Of a stretch of DNA of 64,000 nt, positions 32,974 through 42,396 are shown piece after piece. The notes under the pieces are model-generated. The model saw nothing but the letters and a program-made list of their open reading frames with translations. It ran no database searches and was not told where the DNA came from. Origin of the DNA: Antedon bifida (taxonomy: Eukaryota > Echinodermata > Crinoidea > Comatulida > Antedonidae); contig OY727102.1 in assembly GCA_963402885.1 (NCBI GenBank), positions 14,446,001-14,510,000 of the forward strand. The letters are read 5' to 3'. The position numbers and the translations under genes are program-made. Position 1 is the first letter of the stretch. Every line of letters starts with the position of its first letter.

Positions 32974-33333
32974 GTGAATGTAACAGAATGGCGAATTTAT
33001 ATAGAAGGCGTGTCAGACATTTTCTGTGAGGAGTTCGCTAATGAAATAGCAAAGCAATCTGTAGCACATTGCTATGGATGTGTGTTTGATAGACCAGGGC
33101 AGAATGACCACGACCTTTGTTGCATGGCAACCCAAGAAGAACTTCTAGATAGATTTTTAGAAGAAATCTTGTACTCTAATAACCTGGATGTTTGGTCCAT
33201 GTATTGTAAAGCAGCTAGCCGGTATTCCGGTAAACTATCAAAAATGTTGTTCGATAGACATTCATTTTATACAATTTTAAACATCATTACCTCTGATAGA
33301 GATCTCGGAAACAAAATTTTACGATATATGTAA
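32974..33333 (+). CDS. Polinton-borne small Cys/His protein
   Basis: 119 residues. A central CYGCVFDRPGQNDHDLCC segment holds four cysteines and one histidine that could bind zinc; the rest is helical and acidic. I do not recognise the family with certainty, though a similar C-x2-C, D-x-P, H-x2-C arrangement is familiar from small proteins of mobile elements. It follows the SIM-protein ORF after 8 bases, so the two may share one transcript. Confidence 0.55.
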   Translation: MNVTEWRIYIEGVSDIFCEEFANEIAKQSVAHCYGCVFDRPGQNDHDLCCMATQEELLDRFLEEILYSNNLDVWSMYCKAASRYSGKLSKMLFDRHSFYTILNIITSDRDLGNKILRYM

Positions 33334-33559
33334 TATCTGTGATCGTATTGTATGTTGTTAATTATCATTTCATATTTATTAGTTTTAGTATTTCTGCTTT
33401 TAGTGAAATTATTATGTATTATATAATTCGTTTTGTCGATATTTGGTTAGAAAAATAAAATGAAAAGTAATTCATGTGAATTTTTTGTTTTTTTATTTTT
33501 TTGTTGTTGTCACTGGAATGAAAGTGTTGCAGTAAGAGTGTGTAATTGTGAGTCTAACT

Positions 33560-33875
33560 TTCAAACAAAATCACGGACGCTAAGTAAAGACAATTGACTT
33601 AATCTTTTCAGACCAAAGTGTTCGACTTTATTTTTTAATCACCGACGCTAAGTGAAGACAATTGACTTAATCTTAATCTTTCAGACCAAAGTGTTCGACT
33701 TTATTTTTTAATCACCGACGCTAAGTAAAGACAATTGATTTAAGCATAATCTTTCACACCAAAGTGTTCGATAAGTACCGATGCTACATTAAGACAAACG
33801 CATCTTAGAATAATATTAATCTATCTACAAAGGTTTAATCCAATATTAAGTACTGACGCTAAGTGAAGACAATCA
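33560..33875. repeat. GACGCTAAG-containing tandem repeats in the Polinton
   Basis: Three to four units of about 66-73 bp with ACGCTAAGTGAAGACAATTG and CAGACCAAAGTGTTCGACTT. The word GACGCTAAG is shared with the terminal minisatellite and the terminal repeats. Confidence 0.8.
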
Positions 33876-33935
33876 CATCTTATCTCTCTATTCAGCCTAA
33901 AAAATTGTTAATGGTGTTATAATCCCTTGGCAAGG

Positions 33936-33973
33936 TATATAAATCAGCAACAAAATTAGTTAGAGTATATCAG
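33936..33973 (+). promoter_or_regulatory. TATA box and initiator before the PC4-repeat gene
   Basis: TATATAAAT at 33936-33944, followed by GTATATCAG with TCAG at 33970-33973, about 65 bases before the ATG. The layout matches the pair before 32600. Confidence 0.55.
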
Positions 33974-34037
33974 TTTTATAAAGCTCTTAGCTGGTTAACA
34001 TCTATCTACAGACACGAAAACAGGTTAAATTAACAAG

Positions 34038-34829
34038 ATGAACTTCTACAACGAACCCACTGATTCCGTCGATTGTAAGATCATGCGTAAAGCTAAAGCT
34101 ACAATGAACCGTGTTATGCAGTCTGGTGTAAAGAAACGTAAAGCTGAGTCTCAACCAAATATGTCTGCATCATTTTCATCGAAGCCTGAACCTGTTCCAA
34201 ATAGTTACTTCTATGTGAATAATTCAATGCATAAGACAAAGGATGGACAGGAGGAAAATATGAAGTCTACTGAAAACAAAACTATTGTGGCTAATCATCG
34301 TATATTCCTGACAGAAAAACGGCATATAGTTGCTCAACGTTGGCGCGAAGAAAACTACGTTTGCCTTCGAGAATACTACCAAACAGAAAGTGGTGAATAC
34401 AAGCCAAGTAAGACTGGGATTAATCTTACCATGTCACAATGGTATGAATTAATGAAAAATGTAGATGATATTGATCGAATGTTGAAGGAACTTGACGATG
34501 AAGTAGAAGCTGATGGTACTACACCGACAATTTCAAAGATGTATCGTATAATGCTGAGTGAGAAGAGACATGTCGTTGTTCAACGTTGGGGATCACAGGC
34601 TCTCGTATGCATTAGAGAATACTATACAACCGAAGAAGGTGATTTAAAACCAGGCATAAAAGGTCTTAACCTTAGTAGTGCAAAATGGCGCATTCTAGTT
34701 AAAAATGCTGGTTACGTTGATCATATGTTAAATGAACTTAATGGTACCACTGACTGTGGAATTGACGAAAATGATAATGGTGGATACTCCATGCAGGACT
34801 CCATGGCTCTTGAAATGAACTGTAGCTAA
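34038..34829 (+). CDS. Polinton-borne protein with two PC4 (ssDNA-binding) domains
   Basis: 263 residues. After a basic N terminus (KKRK at 32-35) come two related domains, about residues 88-150 and 169-234. Each has the PC4/SUB1 core: REYYQTESGEYKPSKTGINL with SQW in the first, REYYTTEEGDLKPGIKGLNL with AKW in the second. Human PC4 reads [20 protein letters not shown] with EQW at the same place. PC4 binds single-stranded DNA as a dimer and acts in transcription and repair. Two domains in one chain could make an intramolecular dimer. Role in the element, whether in replication or late transcription, is inference. The ORF looks intact and has its own TATA box. Confidence 0.85.
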   Translation: MNFYNEPTDSVDCKIMRKAKATMNRVMQSGVKKRKAESQPNMSASFSSKPEPVPNSYFYVNNSMHKTKDGQEENMKSTENKTIVANHRIFLTEKRHIVAQRWREENYVCLREYYQTESGEYKPSKTGINLTMSQWYELMKNVDDIDRMLKELDDEVEADGTTPTISKMYRIMLSEKRHVVVQRWGSQALVCIREYYTTEEGDLKPGIKGLNLSSAKWRILVKNAGYVDHMLNELNGTTDCGIDENDNGGYSMQDSMALEMNCS

Positions 34830-35094
34830 ATTGTTTAAAACAGTAGTGTATCTAATTTCAGCAATAAGAATGTATGGTAGTAATTGGTAGTTGTAACGTA
34901 TAAATGAATGAATTCTGGCATAAGACTACGTGCACTTAATACCAAAACAAAACGGTTTAGGTGCTCGTTTGTACCTAATGCTATACACTTATATAACTCC
35001 AGAGTACAAAGATAAAATGTAACCGCTTTTGTTTATTTTTATAGCTCACGCATGTATTTTTAATGCTTTTATATAAACTTTAAGTCATCGTTAG

Positions 35095-35291
35095 TGCAAT
35101 ATAATAATAAATCATATAATATAATTAAATAATAATAATTTTTATCTAATTTTAACAATTTTTAGCCTCTTAACTTTTTGTGTGTGTTTTTGTAAATTGT
35201 ATTTTATATTTTTGTATTTTGCCAGTTTTCAAATCACATTTCTGTTTTTTAAATGGACAATAAAGTATATATGACTATGACTATGACTATG
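35095..35291 (+). mobile_element. probable LINE 3' tail fragment
   Basis: AT-rich sequence ending AAATGGACAATAAAGTATAT and then three copies of GACTAT. A 3' UTR that ends in a short tandem repeat is usual for CR1/RTE-type LINEs. No coding part is present. Confidence 0.35.
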
Positions 35292-35478
35292 TATAAAGTT
35301 AATATTGTATAATCTTACGTCTAATGTAATTGTATACGTTATGTAATGATAAAAATGTTGTTTGAATTTGAATAAATTTAGAATGAAAAAACGGAAATTA
35401 CGCCTTTTGTGTATATTGTTTTTAAAATTGTGTGTGTTATATGTAAACGTTTCATTAAAATAAGTGAGAGAGTTGACT

Positions 35479-36303
35479 ATGGATGAAATATTACGAAAGG
35501 TGTATTACGATCCTAAACATCCAGGTAGCTTTGGAGGTGTTGAAAAATTGTACCTAAACGTAAAAGACGACGTTAAAATAACAAGAAAACAAGTTCAAGA
35601 TTGGCTGAGAAAACAAGATACGTATACTCTACATAAACCTATTCAGAGACATTTTACTAGAAACAGAGTGTTCGTTACTGCTATAGATGAACAGTGGGAA
35701 ATGGATCTCGTAGATTTAGCGTCTTTAAAGCGTTATAATAGACAAAACAGGTTTCTTTTAACATGTATTGATGTATTATCTAAATATGCATGGGTGTTAC
35801 CGATAAAGAATAAGACTTCAGATACAATACTAAATGCTATGAAAAAACTATTATCGGGTAAAAGAAAACCGATTCAGATACATACGGACAGAGGAACAGA
35901 ATTCATAAACAAAAAAGTTCAGGCGTATTTAAAATCAAAGGATATACATTTCTTTACAACAAATAACGAAACGAAGGCAAGTGTAGTTGAGAGATTCAAT
36001 AGAACTTTAAAAACTAGAATGTGGAAATATTTCACGCCTAAGGGTACCAATACGTATATCAATGTATTCTCTAAACTAGTATTGGGTTACAACAAATCAA
36101 AACATAGATCTATTGGTATGGCGCCGGTTGAAGTTACAAAAAATAATGAGCATGAGGTATGGCAAACTCTATACGGTAGAAAGAATGAACCGAAGCGCTT
36201 CAAGTTTAAACTAGGAGATCAAGTTCGTATTTTTCATTTCAGAACATTTATTTCTCTTCTCTTTTCTATAAACAGTGTTTGTAAAAAAAACAATTTTAAA
36301 TAA
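35479..36303 (+). CDS. Polinton integrase, core part
   Basis: Retrovirus-type DDE integrase. The N-terminal part (VYYDPKHPGSFGG, TRKQVQDWL) resembles the usual Polinton integrase start. The core shows the three acidic positions in WEMDLVDL, IHTDRGTEF and SVVERFNRT. ATG at 35479 is preferred over the upstream GTG. The LINE at 36.2-40.9 kb lies between this part and the chromodomain part at 40921; the last residues of this ORF are LINE-derived. Confidence 0.9.
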   Translation: MDEILRKVYYDPKHPGSFGGVEKLYLNVKDDVKITRKQVQDWLRKQDTYTLHKPIQRHFTRNRVFVTAIDEQWEMDLVDLASLKRYNRQNRFLLTCIDVLSKYAWVLPIKNKTSDTILNAMKKLLSGKRKPIQIHTDRGTEFINKKVQAYLKSKDIHFFTTNNETKASVVERFNRTLKTRMWKYFTPKGTNTYINVFSKLVLGYNKSKHRSIGMAPVEVTKNNEHEVWQTLYGRKNEPKRFKFKLGDQVRIFHFRTFISLLFSINSVCKKNNFK

Positions 36304-36444
36304 GAGAGGCGAACCCCAGAAAGTGTAAACTTGTGGTGGGCTGCCAAAAAATAAAAAATATCAAAAAATCATAAAAAAAACCAAAGTAAACAAAAAAAAC
36401 CGATTGAAAATATCAATGAAATTTGAATTAATATTATTTAGGAT

Positions 36445-39400
36445 TCAGTGATTATATGTGGATAATAGATGCCTTTTTAGCTTAAAAGTGAAATGTTTTT
36501 TTGTTGGCGATTCAGTTATGTGTTTGGGTAAGTTGTTCCAATATTTTGGCCCTGAAAACTGAATGTTATGTTGGAAAGATAGTGTTTTGTGTAATGGAAT
36601 ATGTATTTTATTTGAGGTTCTTGTGTTATGACTATGATAGTTGAAATTGAATTTGAACAGGGGTTGAAATTGAGCGGGGATTAGGGAATTTAACCAAGAG
36701 TATACAAAAATACATTGTTGAAGGCAATTTATATCGTAAATTTTTAAAAGGGAAAGGGATGCAAACAACGGATCTGAGTGGGCTCTTGGAGGCGAGTTTG
36801 AAATGTTTCTAATACATTTTTTTTGTAGTAAAAGAAGTTTGTTTAGGTACGACGGATAAGTGTTCCCCCAGACAATATTGCAATAGTGGAGATAAGGAAG
36901 AATAAGGGAGCAATATATAGTACGAAGGATGTTTTGAGGAATAAATGCTGAAAGTCTAAAAATAATACCAGAACTTTTAGATATTTTGTTTTCGATTTCG
37001 TTAATATGGGCTTTCCAGGTCAATCTACTATCTAAATAGACCCCAAGAAATTTTGTTTTATTCACTAATGGTATTTGGTAAGTGCCAAACTGGAGTTGGT
37101 TTGGGCATCCTACTAGTGGTTTGGGCGAATTCCGAAAAATCATAAAATTGCACTTCTTAAAATTTACGGAGAGCTTGTTTGCAGAAAAGTAATCAAGGAT
37201 GCTGGGTATACTATCAATGGTAACTTTAAGAAGCGAGTCTAAATTTGTGTCAGTATATAGGAGGGTGGTATCGTCTGCATATAAAAGGAATGAAAGTAAA
37301 TTTGAGGATCGGTAAATATCATTTATATATAGCAAGAACAGTAGAGGGCCTAACAGGGATCCTTGAGGGACTCCACATGTAATGGGTTGGAGATCGGATA
37401 TGGATTGTTTAAATTTAGTGCATTGGTAACGGTTGGTCAGATAACTTTTATAAAGATTATACGCAGGGCCACGGATTCCATAATTAAATAATTTTGTCAT
37501 TAGGATATCATGGTCTATTGTGTCAAATGCTTTGGAAAGATCGATAAAAAGGCCAATTGCTAATTTGTTTTTTTCAAATGCTTGTACAATCTCGTTTGTT
37601 AATTTAAGAAGTGCAATAGATGTGTTATGATCCTTACGGAAGCCAAATTGATTTTTGTATAATATGTTATTCTGCTGAAGAAATGTATATGTTCTGTCAT
37701 AAATAAGACGTTCAAGAATTTTGGAGAAGATTGGCAGTACTGAAATGGGGCGGTAATTTCCAGGGTCGTGTTTATCACCGGATTTGAAGATCGGGGTAAC
37801 TTTTGCTAACTTGAGACTATCGGGAAAGAAACCGTTTGATAAACATAAGTTAAAAATATAGCATAGGGGATCTGATATTTGATGAATAACTTGTTTGATA
37901 ATAGATGGACTTATATCATCAATGCCAGGGGATTTGTCATTTTTGAAATTTTTAACTAAGTCGATTATCTCATCGCTGATAACAGGACTGAGAAATATAG
38001 AATTAAGGATAGGAGGGGGAAGATAAGTTTTATAGTTTACATTAGAAGTATTAATGTTTGATGCGAGATTAGGCCCAATATTTACGAAATAATTATTAAA
38101 GTGGTTGGAAATGGTAGTAGGGTCATCTGTAAGATTACCCCCGCAGTCAATTACAGATTCACCGTGATCACTCACTACACGTTTTTTAATTAAGGTGTTT
38201 ATAATTTTCCAAGTACCTTTAATGTCATCTCTTTTTTGGTAAAATTGATCTTCATAATAATCCTTTTTAGCTTTTTTTATTACAGAATTTAGTTTATTTC
38301 GAAATTTTTTGTATTCAATTATATTTCTATTAGTTGGGAATTTTAGAGATTTAGAGTACAGTTTATGTTTATGTTTGACGGAAGTAATGAGTCCATTGGT
38401 CATCCAAGTCTTAAGTTTTTTATGTTTATTAACCCGATCTTCAAATGGAAAATGCTTATTAAATAACTGTTTAAATTTTGTTTCAAAGGAGGAAAATGCA
38501 GGGGTAGGATCGTCAGTTAAATAAATATCGGTCCAAGACACTCTCTCAAGTTCTTCTCTAAAGTTATTTATGGTGGTGTTATTGATCTTACGAAATGATT
38601 TTGGGGAATTTAGGCATTTGTCGTGTGAATTGGTAGAAAGTGATGTAATATTAAAAATTGGTAGGTGGTCACTAATATCGCTGTAGATCAGTCCATTAAT
38701 ATTAGGGAATTCAATATTGTTGGTAATTATGTTATCAATTAACGTTGAGGAGGTTTGTGTAATACGGGTGGGTCTGTGGATTAAAGGAAGGAAGAAATTA
38801 CTAAATAGTAAATTGACAAAGTGTCTTGACTGATTATTGGACTGATGTTTTAAAATGTCAATATTAAAATCCCCCAATAAATAAATATGTTTGTTTTCAC
38901 TGGACAAGTTGTTTAATAAGGCGTCAAACGATTCAATAAAGTTATTTGCATCTAAAGAGGGGGCCTTGTAGATGACACCAACAATAATACTTTTCCCAGA
39001 TTTTCTTTCAATTTCGATAAAAAGTGATTCGTATACGGAACTATCAGATAGTAGATCGACCCTTTCTTTAAATTTAATACCATTTCGGATATAAAAGCCA
39101 ACACCTCCACCAGCCCTCCCAGGTCTGTTCTTATGAATAAAGGAATAGTGTTCAATTTGTGCTAGGGGATTATCATCCTTTAACCAAGTTTCTGTAATAC
39201 CAATTACATCAAAGTTATGGTTAAGGGATTTTAATAATATTTGAATGTTATTTATATTATGTAGTAAGCTTCGGGCATTGATATGGAGGGAAGAAAATAT
39301 TTGTTTATGATTGTCACTTTCACTTAGACAGGCGATTTGTTCAGGTTGGTAGTATTCACAATTTGTTTGGCTGGAAGAAAAAAAATAGGAATCTGGGTTG

Positions 39401-39522
39401 AGATTTTGTTCATGTTTATCATATGATGAATAAGGATTAAAAATTTGATTATCTAATCGGTTTTGTTTATCATTGTTATTTCCAGTAGGTAGGTTCATTT
39501 GGTTTTGTTTACACAGACACAC
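36445..39522 (-). CDS. LINE ORF2: endonuclease and reverse transcriptase
   Basis: 1025 residues. Residues about 75-295 form an APE-type endonuclease (INARSLLHN, GITETWL, GRAGGGVGFYIR, LLGDFNID, SDHLPIF). The reverse transcriptase follows from about residue 530: NYRPISVLPIFSKILERLI, FIDLSKAFDTIDHDIL, GVPQGSLLGPLLFLLYINDI and the catalytic YADD. The C terminus has the usual WNNLPKHI-type ending. It nicks target DNA and copies the LINE RNA at the nick. The reading frame has no internal stop, and the likely start is the first Met. The RT sequence places it in the CR1/Jockey group; exact clade not determined. Confidence 0.95.
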   Translation of the reverse strand: MCLCKQNQMNLPTGNNNDKQNRLDNQIFNPYSSYDKHEQNLNPDSYFFSSSQTNCEYYQPEQIACLSESDNHKQIFSSLHINARSLLHNINNIQILLKSLNHNFDVIGITETWLKDDNPLAQIEHYSFIHKNRPGRAGGGVGFYIRNGIKFKERVDLLSDSSVYESLFIEIERKSGKSIIVGVIYKAPSLDANNFIESFDALLNNLSSENKHIYLLGDFNIDILKHQSNNQSRHFVNLLFSNFFLPLIHRPTRITQTSSTLIDNIITNNIEFPNINGLIYSDISDHLPIFNITSLSTNSHDKCLNSPKSFRKINNTTINNFREELERVSWTDIYLTDDPTPAFSSFETKFKQLFNKHFPFEDRVNKHKKLKTWMTNGLITSVKHKHKLYSKSLKFPTNRNIIEYKKFRNKLNSVIKKAKKDYYEDQFYQKRDDIKGTWKIINTLIKKRVVSDHGESVIDCGGNLTDDPTTISNHFNNYFVNIGPNLASNINTSNVNYKTYLPPPILNSIFLSPVISDEIIDLVKNFKNDKSPGIDDISPSIIKQVIHQISDPLCYIFNLCLSNGFFPDSLKLAKVTPIFKSGDKHDPGNYRPISVLPIFSKILERLIYDRTYTFLQQNNILYKNQFGFRKDHNTSIALLKLTNEIVQAFEKNKLAIGLFIDLSKAFDTIDHDILMTKLFNYGIRGPAYNLYKSYLTNRYQCTKFKQSISDLQPITCGVPQGSLLGPLLFLLYINDIYRSSNLLSFLLYADDTTLLYTDTNLDSLLKVTIDSIPSILDYFSANKLSVNFKKCNFMIFRNSPKPLVGCPNQLQFGTYQIPLVNKTKFLGVYLDSRLTWKAHINEIENKISKSSGIIFRLSAFIPQNILRTIYCSLILPYLHYCNIVWGNTYPSYLNKLLLLQKKCIRNISNSPPRAHSDPLFASLSLLKIYDINCLQQCIFVYSWLNSLIPAQFQPLFKFNFNYHSHNTRTSNKIHIPLHKTLSFQHNIQFSGPKYWNNLPKHITESPTKKHFTFKLKRHLLSTYNH

Positions 39523-39866
39523 ACAAAACTAAACAGGAAGGTCGAAACATGGAGTAGACTAGCGATGTAAACAAAAAAATTATCTTTAGAGGTCACTTTA
39601 AAATGTGAAAAATTGGAAACAGTACTCGTAGTAATAATAATAACTGAGTCATAGAGAGATTTACATTTATATTAAGTTCAACAAATCATCAAAACCGGTG
39701 TCAATGGAGTACACCAGCATTAATAGTGAGGTGAAATAAATCAATTGTTCAAGCAAGATAAAACATTGTTCGGGATACAGTAACGGGAACCAGTGCTGTA
39801 ATGTAATAAAAAATAAAAAAAAAAACGTCTGTAAAGTAAAAAAGTTAGTATTTAATTTGAAGAAGT

Positions 39867-40708
39867 TCAGATTTTGTCAAGTTCAGTTAGTGAAGAAATA
39901 GAAATAATTACTTCCCTGTCGTTCTTGTCCACTGTTGCCGAAATTCTCCCATCTATTGACCAAACATTTTTTATTTTTGGGTGTTGTTTGGCCTTAGCAA
40001 GTAGGTTACGCTTCATCAGAGTCAGGTCCTCTTGTATTGAGATACCACATCCTTTGAGCTTCCTGCGTGCAGATATAACTTTCTTCCTACTCCTGTAGGA
40101 TGTAAATTTTACAATGATGGGTCTGGGTCTGCGTGCATTTCCATTCCTGGGTCCGGTTCTATGGGACCTGTCAATATCTAGATTGGTAATATTAACTCCC
40201 AGTTTACTGCTTGCTAGGTCAAGTACGATTTGGTCTGTATCTTCTTGTTTAGTTTCAGGTATTCCAAACACTCTCAAACAATTTCGCCTTGAGTATTGTT
40301 CTAAGTCGTCAATAAGTTCACCTTGTTTTTTTATCTGCCTCTGTATTTCATCCATAAAGGAATTTTCAGACGCAATGTTGCATGACATATCAGCCATTTT
40401 ATTCTCACAATCGAAAATTTGACTTTCCAGGTGGTCGAGCCTATCCATTGTTTTCGCCATGATCTTGTTTACAGACCTATTGCATCGGCGAAATTATGAC
40501 TTTCGAGGGCTACGGATACTTGTTTGCTTATAAGATCAGCTATTAATGGGCCTTCGAATGCCTTCCTAACGCTGTCCTCAATAAATCTGGCTAGATCCGG
40601 ACTACTTATCACGTCAGACAATGCCTTGGAATGTCTTGTTGCCTTGCCTGCGTTAGTGGCGGGAGCTTCCTTTGTGTTGGTAGCCATGAGGCTAGCTCGA
40701 ATAGGCAC
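39867..40708 (-). pseudogene. LINE ORF1, RNA-binding protein, frame-shifted
   Basis: Two adjacent minus-strand frames. 40687-40469 starts MATNTKEAPATNAGKATRHS and stops after SHNFADAIGL. 40460-39867 begins MAKTMDRLDHLESQI and holds a coiled coil, then YSRRNCLRVFGIPE, IDRSHRTGPRNG, RPRPIIVKF and EDLTLMKRNLL, the L1-ORF1-type RNA-recognition region. The two frames differ by one step near 40465, which looks like a frameshift in one ORF1. It is possible that the second frame starts independently at its own ATG. ORF1 proteins coat the LINE RNA. Confidence 0.75.
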
Positions 40709-40920
40709 AGAGTTGAGACTAAAAAACAGTAGTAAAAGTACCTTAAATGCTCCAAAACTTATATGTATCAGTATAATATGTTACTTAGCGACCAGATAAG
40801 CGATAAAAGTCAAATTATAACATCGGAATTAGCCTCAAACTTAAAATGAATGAAAAGCCTAGCGGAGCTCGGTAAAAAGCACGTCCGTTCGACACAAAGG
40901 CTTGTATCAGTAGATATAAA

Positions 40921-41211
40921 ATGATTTTTGAAAAAGGTTATTTAGCCAATTGGACGGAGGAAATATTTATAGTATTTAAACGTAAAGGTACGCATGAACC
41001 AACGTATCAAGTAAAAGATTTGAGTGGTGAGGTAATTGAAGGACATTTCTATGAAAAAGAATTACAAAAAGTATCCAAATCTGATAAAGATGTATACCGC
41101 GTCGAAAAAGTAATTAAAAAACAAAAACGTGGAGGAAAGACAGAGTATTACGTTAAGTGGTTGGGTTACCCAGCGAAATTCAACAGTTGGGTTAGTGATC
41201 TAGTCAGATAA
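40921..41211 (+). CDS. Polinton integrase, chromodomain part
   Basis: 96 residues: an SH3-like segment (KGYLANWTEEIF, TYQVKDLSGEVIEGHFYEKE) followed by a chromodomain (YRVEKVIKKQKRGG, YYVKWLGYPAKFNSWV). This is the C-terminal region of Polinton integrases, thought to guide target choice through histone marks. The LINE separates it from the core part. Confidence 0.85.
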   Translation: MIFEKGYLANWTEEIFIVFKRKGTHEPTYQVKDLSGEVIEGHFYEKELQKVSKSDKDVYRVEKVIKKQKRGGKTEYYVKWLGYPAKFNSWVSDLVR

Positions 41212-41216
41212 ACATC

Positions 41217-41993
41217 ATGGCTTCTCAATTTCACGTTACATTACCGAGTAATAGTTCGATGAATTATTTTCCTGAAAATGTACTTACAAGTTACACTACA
41301 AAATTATCGGAATCGATACGTCTGAGTGGAGAATGGGAAGTTGGTTTGACTGAAATTCAATATCCACATACGTGGTACAATGTGGATGATACAAACAATA
41401 AAATATGGATACGGTTAAACATCTCTCAAATAGAAACAGAAACCGTGGATTACAAAATCGAAATTACTAGCGGATATTATAGTTCAGGTTCGAAACTGGT
41501 CGATACAATAAACTCTGTTTTAAGAAAAAAGAAGTTGGACGACAACGTAAGGTTTAAATTCAATGCTGTATCCGAAAAAGTAAATGTTTCAACAGATATT
41601 CTGACATCTATAACGTCGCTCGGGGGTATGCAAACATTGTTGGGATTCGACTTGTCTTCGATTCTTATGAATTCAAATATTACAGGTGATAGACCTATTA
41701 ATCTACATCATCGTGTCCCTTCATTGTATGTGTATAGCGATATAATTGAACATCAGAGAGTTGGAGATGTAAGCGCTCCTTTATTGAGAATTACGCAAAC
41801 GAAAGAGAGTCATATGAGGAAAGAAGTTTCTCACGAATATGCGATGCCACATTATAAACGAGTAGTGAAAAAGGACATAGATACGATTCTAATTGATATA
41901 AGGAATGACACAGGTGAAAAAGTATCATTTCAACGTGGGAAGGTTTTGGTGAAGCTTCATTTTCGTCAGAGCAAATCATCTTTTTTCCTTTAA
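41217..41993 (+). CDS. Polinton minor capsid (penton-type) protein
   Basis: 258 residues, beginning MASQFHVTLPSNSSMNYFPE and continuing with LSGEWEVGLTEIQYPHTWYN, the standard N terminus of the single-jelly-roll penton-type protein of metazoan Polintons. It starts six bases after the integrase stop and is followed two bases later by the basic protein, in the normal Polinton late-gene order. Confidence 0.85.
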   Translation: MASQFHVTLPSNSSMNYFPENVLTSYTTKLSESIRLSGEWEVGLTEIQYPHTWYNVDDTNNKIWIRLNISQIETETVDYKIEITSGYYSSGSKLVDTINSVLRKKKLDDNVRFKFNAVSEKVNVSTDILTSITSLGGMQTLLGFDLSSILMNSNITGDRPINLHHRVPSLYVYSDIIEHQRVGDVSAPLLRITQTKESHMRKEVSHEYAMPHYKRVVKKDIDTILIDIRNDTGEKVSFQRGKVLVKLHFRQSKSSFFL

Positions 41994-41995
41994 TA

Positions 41996-42385
41996 ATGCC
42001 TAGTGTATATGAAGATTACTATGTTAGTCAGGCTGGTGGTTCAATACCGGTTTTTCATGGATCATCTAATCAAAGAGGGTATGGATTAGGAGGAATGATG
42101 TCCGGTCTATTTAAAAAAGCTGTACCATTGTTAAAAAAGGGGGCTAAGACGTTTGGAAAACAAGCATTACGCACCGGTGCAGAAATAGTTGGAGACGCAA
42201 TCAGTGGAAGAAGCATTGGTTCTGCAGCTAAACGTAGAATTACAGAAGCCGGTAAACGAATTATTTCTCAGACAGGTCGTGGTCGGGGTCGTGGTAGAGT
42301 GAATAAAAAAAGAAAACGTAATAATAACGGAGTCAGTCGAACAAGGGCTAAGAGAGCGAGAAGAACTCCCGATATATTTGATTAA
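41996..42385 (+). CDS. Polinton basic virion-like protein
   Basis: 129 residues. A Gly-rich amphipathic segment (GYGLGGMMSGLFKKAVPLLK) is followed by an Arg/Lys-rich tail with GRGRGRVNKKRKR. This resembles adenovirus pX/pVI-type minor core proteins and the equivalent small gene of other Polintons and adintoviruses. It lies between the two capsid genes. Confidence 0.7.
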   Translation: MPSVYEDYYVSQAGGSIPVFHGSSNQRGYGLGGMMSGLFKKAVPLLKKGAKTFGKQALRTGAEIVGDAISGRSIGSAAKRRITEAGKRIISQTGRGRGRGRVNKKRKRNNNGVSRTRAKRARRTPDIFD

Positions 42386-42396
42386 TCACTTTTACA

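Larger units (their letters stand above)
36230..40906 (-). mobile_element. 4.7-kb LINE (CR1/Jockey group) inside the Polinton
   Basis: Non-LTR retrotransposon on the minus strand with ORF1 (40708 to 39867) and ORF2 (39522 to 36445). The 3' end, near 36230, lacks a long poly(A) and ends in a short A-rich stretch. It lies between the integrase-core and chromodomain parts of the Polinton. The borders are approximate; GTAT occurs on both sides and may be a short target duplication. ORF2 is intact over 1025 codons, so the insertion is probably young. Confidence 0.9.
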
